Origin: Blastobasis lacticolella | Lineage: Eukaryota > Arthropoda > Insecta > Lepidoptera > Blastobasidae | NCBI GenBank assembly: GCA_905147135.1 | Contig: LR990058.1 | Location: 14,607,349 to 14,671,348, forward strand | DNA: 64,000 nt | Direction: 5' to 3' | Part shown: positions 58,339 through 64,000 of the stretch, one piece after another | How the letters are laid out: each line of letters opens with the position of its first letter | Numbering within the stretch: the stretch's first letter is position 1 | Notes under the pieces: generated by a model | Database searches by the model: none | Told to the model about the DNA's origin: nothing | The model's input: only the letters and a program-made list of their open reading frames with translations | Made by a program: the position numbers and the translations under genes

Positions 58339-59024
58339 AAAATGAATGAATGAGCCCCTTTGATTATATACCTGTCTACCGATGTACTCGTTCAAGGCGT
58401 AAATTACCGTAAATCAGGTAAAAGCTACTCGTAACAGCAACCCTTTTGAACAAAACGGAACGAAACGGGCTTTACGACGTAAAGCGTACTCCACATGTTC
58501 GCCGAAACTTTCAGCGAAACGTTTTCCGGGACTTTGGTAGACGCTCTACATTCTCGCCTATTAGGGATGTAGGAGGTGCCAAAATGCGTCAATATTATAT
58601 CGATTCATCGGTGTTATAACGTTGTTGTGTAAAATATATTAAAATATTTATATGATTTTAAATAACAATAATATTTATTTATTTCTCTCACAACATTTGT
58701 AACATTACATAGGTAGGTACATTATTATATTAGGTACTTAATATGTAGTGAGAGCCTGGAGACCGAACTAGATTCGAGATCTGTACTACAGCCACCAGGC
58801 CCCACTCCGGATCCTAGGTTGTATGGATTTATTTAACAATTTAACATTGAGCATTGATATAGAAATAACATTTTTTTTTTAAATGATTTACCGTTTGGGT
58901 AATTTTTTTATAGTGGAAACCCATTTGTTTAGATTTTTTATTTTTATTTTAATCTCATACTTTAGTAGATTTTGGACTCGTAAGAAACAAAATGATGTGA
59001 TTAGAACAAGGCGAGAATATTAGC

Positions 59025-59140
59025 TTTATTTATTTGTTTAACAATTTATTGTACAGAAGAAAATTAAAACTATAGTACTAATCAGATATTAAACAACAGC
59101 CACTACTTATCCCTAAAAAAGAAATCTCTATTGAAAAATT
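59025..59140 (-). mobile_element. CR1/L2-like LINE 3' UTR remnant
   Basis: About 115 bp resembling the terminal 3' UTR of the 61018-64000 element (TTTATTTATTTGTTTAACAA and the TTATCCCTAAAAAAGAAATC part). No coding sequence remains. Confidence 0.5.
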
Positions 59141-59654
59141 TTAAGAATTTTTATTGAAGAGGAATGAGATTGCCGTAGGATTTGACTGCAATCAATGAAT
59201 GGCCTAAAAAACTAGCTAAACTGACATTCAATTCAAAAAATTCAAAATTCAAAATTTCTTTTGTGATTAGGACATTAAATATCTCTTTCAATCGTCAAAC
59301 AGGAATAGGATAGGAAAGTAGGAAGGAAACACACAGTGACACGCTGACCGCCCTATGGCCGTAGATAAACGTATCCCTCGCCAACCACGACCGAACCGTG
59401 CCAATGCCAGGCAGAGCCGGAACGCTATATTATATTATATAGGTATGTCTAGTATAATTAGGAAAAACCACCTAAAACTACAGCAAGAGTAAGCCAGTCC
59501 ACCAAGGCAGCACCCGTTCACGAGTATAACGCAGGGCCCAGCCATCGTCCAATTCAACCATAGTTGAGGGAAAAGAGCGACCCGGCCCCCACGCCACCGC
59601 CAGACAGACTCTTAAGTGAGCGTGCATCACACATGCTGTATGTGGTAGGTAGTC

Positions 59655-59830
59655 GCTACCACCCTACTCTATCCTATCCCTTCCCTATCGCTACCTTACC
59701 CCTACCCTATCCTACCATTGCCTTAACCCTACCCTACCACTACCTTACCCCTACCCTACCACTATCTTACCCCGACCCTACCACTATCTTACCCCTAACC
59801 AACCCTATACTACCTTACCGCTATCTTCTT
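59655..59830. repeat. Degenerate CCTAN-rich tandem repeat
   Basis: Irregular array of CCCTACC, CCACTACCTTA and CTTACCCCTA words between unassigned sequence and a LINE 3' end. Unit length not constant. Confidence 0.7.
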
Positions 59831-59869
59831 GTCCAATATACTATCTTAAAAGTAAATACCTGTATAGAA

Positions 59870-61017
59870 CAGCAGTTCAGTCCCATGGACTTTTGTCATT
59901 TACATATTCAGATATACTATAATAACTTTTTTGACATAATTTGTTTTTTATAGCGACTTTAAATTTATTTAATGGTAAATTCTGAATATCTGTTGGAACC
60001 TTATTATAAAAGCGTACACATTGACCCATAAATGATTTGTGGACTTTGGCTAGACGACAAGCACCAGCAACAAGCTTATCTTTATTTCTCGTATTAATAT
60101 TATGAACATCACTATTCTTCTTAAATAAGTGTAAATTTTTATGAACATACATCAAGTTCTTATATATATATTGTGACGACATTGTCATTATATCAATATT
60201 CCTGAATTTATCTCTTAGTGAAGTTCTAGGTCTCAATTGATAAATCGCGCGAATAGCCCTTTTCTGCAATACAAATACATTGTGCCAGTCGGCAGCGTGT
60301 CCCCACAGCAGTATGCCATAGGCCATAATACTGTGGAAATAACTAAAGTAAACTAATCTTGCTGTAGCCTCGTCCTCGTCGTAAAATACCCCGTATTTTC
60401 TTTACAGCATATGCTGCAGAACTTAGCCTTTTCGCCAATTTATCAATGTGAGGACCCCATTGCAATTTATTATCCAGAGTAAAGCCTAAAAATACTGTAG
60501 AATCAACAAGATTCAAATTTTCGCCTTTTATTTGTACATTAGTGGGCACTGATCTAACATTTGGCAAAGAGAATTTTAAACATTTTGTCTTCTTGCCATT
60601 CAGTAATAAATTGTTAACCGAAACCAGTTTACCACTTCTGCAATAGCCTTGTTCACGTCTTCATAGGTTAATTGTTGTCTTTTTACTTTAAACACTAAAG
60701 ATGTATCGTCCGTATGATGTATTGTTTGCTTTCATTTTCATAGTTTTAAAAGCCTTAACTATATATTGAGGTGTTGCATGCTCGAACTTAAAATCGATGA
60801 CACTCTCGGGTACATTTTGTTTTAACAAGGATTCAGCGAGAGCAGGAGACGAATTTAAGGATTTCGTAGTTGACACTGGAATGTCTGTAAAAAATTTATT
60901 GAATGCCTCCGCAACTTCCGAGTTTTTGGTAACAACATTATCATTTATCTTTAAACTGTACTTAGTATCGCGATTTTTTACTTTTCCAGTTTCACTATTT
61001 ATTATCTGCCATGTGGA
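59870..61017 (-). mobile_element. Second non-LTR retrotransposon remnant (Jockey-like), internally deleted
   Basis: Minus-strand pieces: an EN-RT linker (EVAEAFNKFFTDIPVSTT, about 60860-61017), a gap where the RT core should be, then the RT C-terminus (FLGFTLDNKLQWGPHIDKLA at 60343-60567; MAYGILLWGHAADWHNVFVL at 59877-60326) with a frameshift near 60375. Its upstream part is cut off at 61018 by the CR1/L2-like element and should resume beyond 64000. Clade inferred from the RT C-terminus. Confidence 0.75.
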
Positions 61018-61213
61018 TTTTTATTTATTTAACAGTTTATTGTGCACAGGAAATACATAATGAATAACAGGCAAAGTAATAAATGGCACAACAGGCGCTA
61101 CTTATTTCTAAAAGAAATCTCTTCCAGCAGGCCTTCGGAAGCGTGATGTGATCATGAGACGCCGATAGGACGTGTACAATATTACCTTTTATCTATATAT
61201 ATATCTCTAAAAA

Positions 61214-61251
<38 letters not shown>

Positions 61252-64000
61252 TATATTCATTCTAATTACACACATAAATATCTACAAATATATACATACA
61301 CATACATACATACATATCGATACTATATACTACATACATATACATTATCTACAACTTAGGAGCACTCTGTGATAGATAGAACTCTTTTACACGCTTTTTG
61401 AAAATGTCAATAGACTGGCTGTCACGCACTTCGTGCGGAAGAGAATTCCAAAGTCTTGCCGCATGAACAGTGAAGGAGTAGGAGTAGAAATCGGAATGGT
61501 GGATAGGAATGGCTAATGAGGATCTTACACTGGATCGACAGGGTTTGTCTTGTGGACGGGAGAAATGGAATTGTTCACGGAGATATGAAGGAGCAGAAGG
61601 GTTGTGAAGGATATTGTAGAGGGTGGATAGGATAGGAGCATTCCTTCGCAAGCGGATAGGTAGCCACTTAAGCTGAGATCGATAGCTAGATACATGGTCA
61701 TATTTACGCAGGCCAAAGACGAAACGGATACATTGATTTTGGAGACGTTCCAGTTTATTTAAAAGCTCCTCAGTGGCATCTAGGTAACAAGGATCTGCGT
61801 AATCTAGAAGAGGTAGAAGAAGAGTGTGGACAAGGGATATTTTGGTCTTTAGGGGTAAAAAACTTTGGAGGCGTTTGAGTGAATGAAGCGAGAAATGAAT
61901 CTTTTTACTGACCGCATTGACGTGAGACACCCAAGACAAGTTTGTATCTAAAAGGAGACCAAGGTTTTTAGCTGTTTTGCTTAAGGGTATTGGAATCCCT
62001 TCAAAAAATATTTGAGGTACAGTAATAGCACTAAGTTGCCTACTCATGTACGGACTGCCGATAAGTAGAGCCTGCGATTTTTTTGGGTTTACCACTAACC
62101 CGAATGACTTAGCCCAGGAGGATATACGTATCAAATCGGCGTTCACATAGTCAAAAGCTTCCTCGATATCGGAGATTTTAAAATGTCGGTAAAGTTGCAA
62201 GTCGTCTGCATAGAGATGGAAGTTAGAGGAGATGATTGACGTAACACTATTGATGAAGATCGAGAACAGAAGAGGAGATAGAACGCCACCCTGCGGTACA
62301 CCTGCAAGAAGATCACACCAATCCGAGAAGACCTCTCCGGAACGGACTCTCTGCAAGCGACCGCGAAGATAAGAGTCAAACCACGTCATTACTGAAGGAG
62401 AGATGTTACGAGAGCGAAGAATGGCGAGAAGTACATCGAAGTCTACAGAGTTAAAAGCACTGCTGAAGTCAAGAAGAGTTAAAATCGTAAGACACTTATT
62501 CTCCATCGCAAGACGGATGTCATCTGTAACTTTCAGCAGTGCTGTCACAGTACTGTGGCCTTTACGAAAACCAGATTGAAATGAAGAAAGTAAACAGTTC
62601 GATGTAAGATACTGAGTGAGTTGATCATGGATAATGTGTTCAAGGACCTTGGAAAGGAAAGGTAATAGAGATATGGGACGGAAATCGGAGAAACTAGAGG
62701 GGTGTGTGGTTTTTGGAAGGGGGATAACGTTAGCAAGCTTCTAAGCCAACGGGAAAGTACTCGTTACTAGCGAATGATTAAATATATGAGAGAGTATTTG
62801 TAAGAGTTCAGGAAGTAGGAGGGTGATCATGCGGGGACAAAGGTTATCATTACCCACTGCAGTAGAAGTAATAGAAATAATATGCTTCCTAACATCCTCC
62901 TCAGCAACCGAAGCAAAGGAAAAAGAAGAACAAAGAGGACGTGGTTGAGAATCAATCTGCGCTATAGTGCTAGATTTGGTATTATCATCCAGGATCACAG
63001 GTGGAGAGGAAAAATGGGCATTAAGACTATTTAAATTAATAGAGCCATCGAAGTCTACTGCAGATCTGCCGATGCCTAGGGATTTTAGGAATGCCCAGAC
63101 CTTTGAAGGGGTTGAGCCATTAACAGAATTGTGAATGTGGCGTCTTCTGGCATCCCTACACAGACGACTGCAACAGTTTCGCAGATGTTTGTACCGTTCG
63201 ATATTCGTGCCAGAAGGGCATTTTTTAGCACGTAGCTTGGCTCTGTCACGCCTGATCATCATTACCTTGATTTCGTCCGTAATCCATGGTGCAGGTGTTT
63301 GTTTTAACTTGACTTTTTTAAGAGGAGCATAGTTGTCGTAAAGCCAAAAAATCAGGATTTGAAACTCTTCAACCTTCACGTCAATGTGGTCAGCATCAAG
63401 AACGGGACTCCAGTCAATATTCACTGCATCGCGCTTCAAAGCCTCCTAGTTGATCGCCTCGAAACTGCGTAGGTATTTAAATTTAGGTTGAGGCTTAGGG
63501 GTCCAAACTTTAAATGAGAGGTATATTAAATCGTGATAGGAAAAAGGGGAGGGGAACTGACCATGTACTGCTATCTTCTCTAGGGAAGATGTAATCAACA
63601 AATCAAGAAGAGAGGGGTTACAATTAGGAGAATGATGGGTGGAAGAAAGTGGAAGAATATGCAAATTGACCGAGGACAAGAGAGACTGCAGCTTATGAGT
63701 TCGAACATCATTTTTAAGAAGGCACGTGTTGAAGTCCCCCAGTAAAAGAACGTCGTCATAATTAGGACAAATGTTATATAATAGGGTCTCCAGAGTTTTC
63801 GCGTCCACTGACCAGCAGCTCCTAACACCATAATATTCTCGGGCTGTCATGAAGAGATCATGCCTATATTTCGTGAGAAATTCAGACACAACCACACCAG
63901 TCCCCTTAAGGGTGGTATTAGTGTCCCACACGAGGCGTCGATGTTCTAGGTCGCGAAAACGGACCAAGACTGGGCGAGGCTTGCCTTTCCTAGAGGCACC
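61018..64000 (-). mobile_element. CR1/L2-like non-LTR retrotransposon, ORF1/ORF2 deletion fusion, 5' end beyond window
   Basis: One minus-strand frame runs from 64000 to the stop at 61349. It holds an ORF1-type C-terminal segment (RFRDLEHRRLVWDT), the end of the endonuclease (LLLGDFNT, LDLLIT, SYHDLIYLSF), a linker, and a full reverse transcriptase (LLDFSSAFNSVDF, GVPQGGVLSPLLF, FHLYADDLQLY) ending [13 protein letters not shown]. The frame is broken only by TAG codons at about 63443-63445 and 62738-62740, the second replacing the Trp of 'PLAWKLANVIPLP'. The 3' UTR contains a TA repeat and ends in AATAAATAAAAA at about 61018. It is inserted inside another LINE. Confidence 0.85.
61209..61249. 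repeat. TA dinucleotide repeat
   Basis: About 20 TA units in the 3' UTR of the CR1/L2-like LINE. Confidence 0.9.

Noticed and set aside
59564..59953. 129-codon plus-strand ORF rich in Pro/Leu/Tyr
   Set aside because: Produced by the CCTA-rich tandem array and by antisense of a LINE.
1..64000. CRISPR arrays, operons or bacterial signals
   Set aside because: Direct repeats are dispersed transposons or simple tandem arrays without spacers; gene structure is plainly eukaryotic.

Overview
The window reads as nuclear DNA of an insect, most likely a moth or butterfly. It is AT-rich. Genes are cut into many short exons with GT-AG introns, and the introns are packed with transposon debris: tRNA-derived SINEs and RTE-like LINEs ending in GATGATGATG, Helitron-type elements running from TC to CTAGT, MITEs with terminal inverted repeats, and a short TTAGG (insect telomere motif) tract. 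The Lepidoptera assignment is an inference from this repeat style.

Two host genes are supported, both on the minus strand, one behind the other. (1) 56553 down to 18400 is a complete ABC subfamily A (ABCA) full transporter. I assembled 33 coding exons by joining ORF homology to splice sites. They sum to 4,890 nt, 1,629 codons plus stop, with phases agreeing at every junction. The order is TMD1 (exons 1-11), NBD1 (11-16), regulatory region (17-18), TMD2 (19-26), NBD2 (27-31) and C-terminal domain (31-33), with a polyadenylation signal about 40 nt past the stop. (2) 15737 down to 1762 is the 5' part (10 exons, 435 codons, still open at the left edge) of a thioredoxin-plus-nucleoside-diphosphate-kinase-like protein of the TXNDC3/TXNDC6 (NME8/NME9) type, an axonemal or sperm-associated family.

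The most interesting biology is in the ABCA gene. Both Walker A and both Walker B motifs are intact, but NBD1 has LSTGT instead of LSGGx and Thr for the H-loop His. NBD2 has no recognisable Q-loop, YSRGC for the signature, and Asn at the H-loop position. The thioredoxin domain of the second gene has also lost its CxxC motif (FAGSC).

Region by region: 1-15.7 kb is the TXNDC/NME-like gene with SINEs, MITEs and several perfect hairpins in its introns. 15.7-18.35 kb is intergenic with RTE-like LINE remnants, a SINE and a MITE. 18.4-56.6 kb is the ABCA gene with many SINEs, Helitrons, LINE pieces, a 10-bp minisatellite, a 7-bp tandem array and nested insertions. 56.6-64 kb is upstream of ABCA and mostly LINE sequence, including an RTE-like end, a second LINE with internal deletion, and a CR1/L2-like LINE nested inside it. 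That nested element keeps one reading frame broken only by two TAG codons and appears to be an ORF1/ORF2 deletion fusion.

Exon boundaries were read by eye and have not been checked against transcripts.
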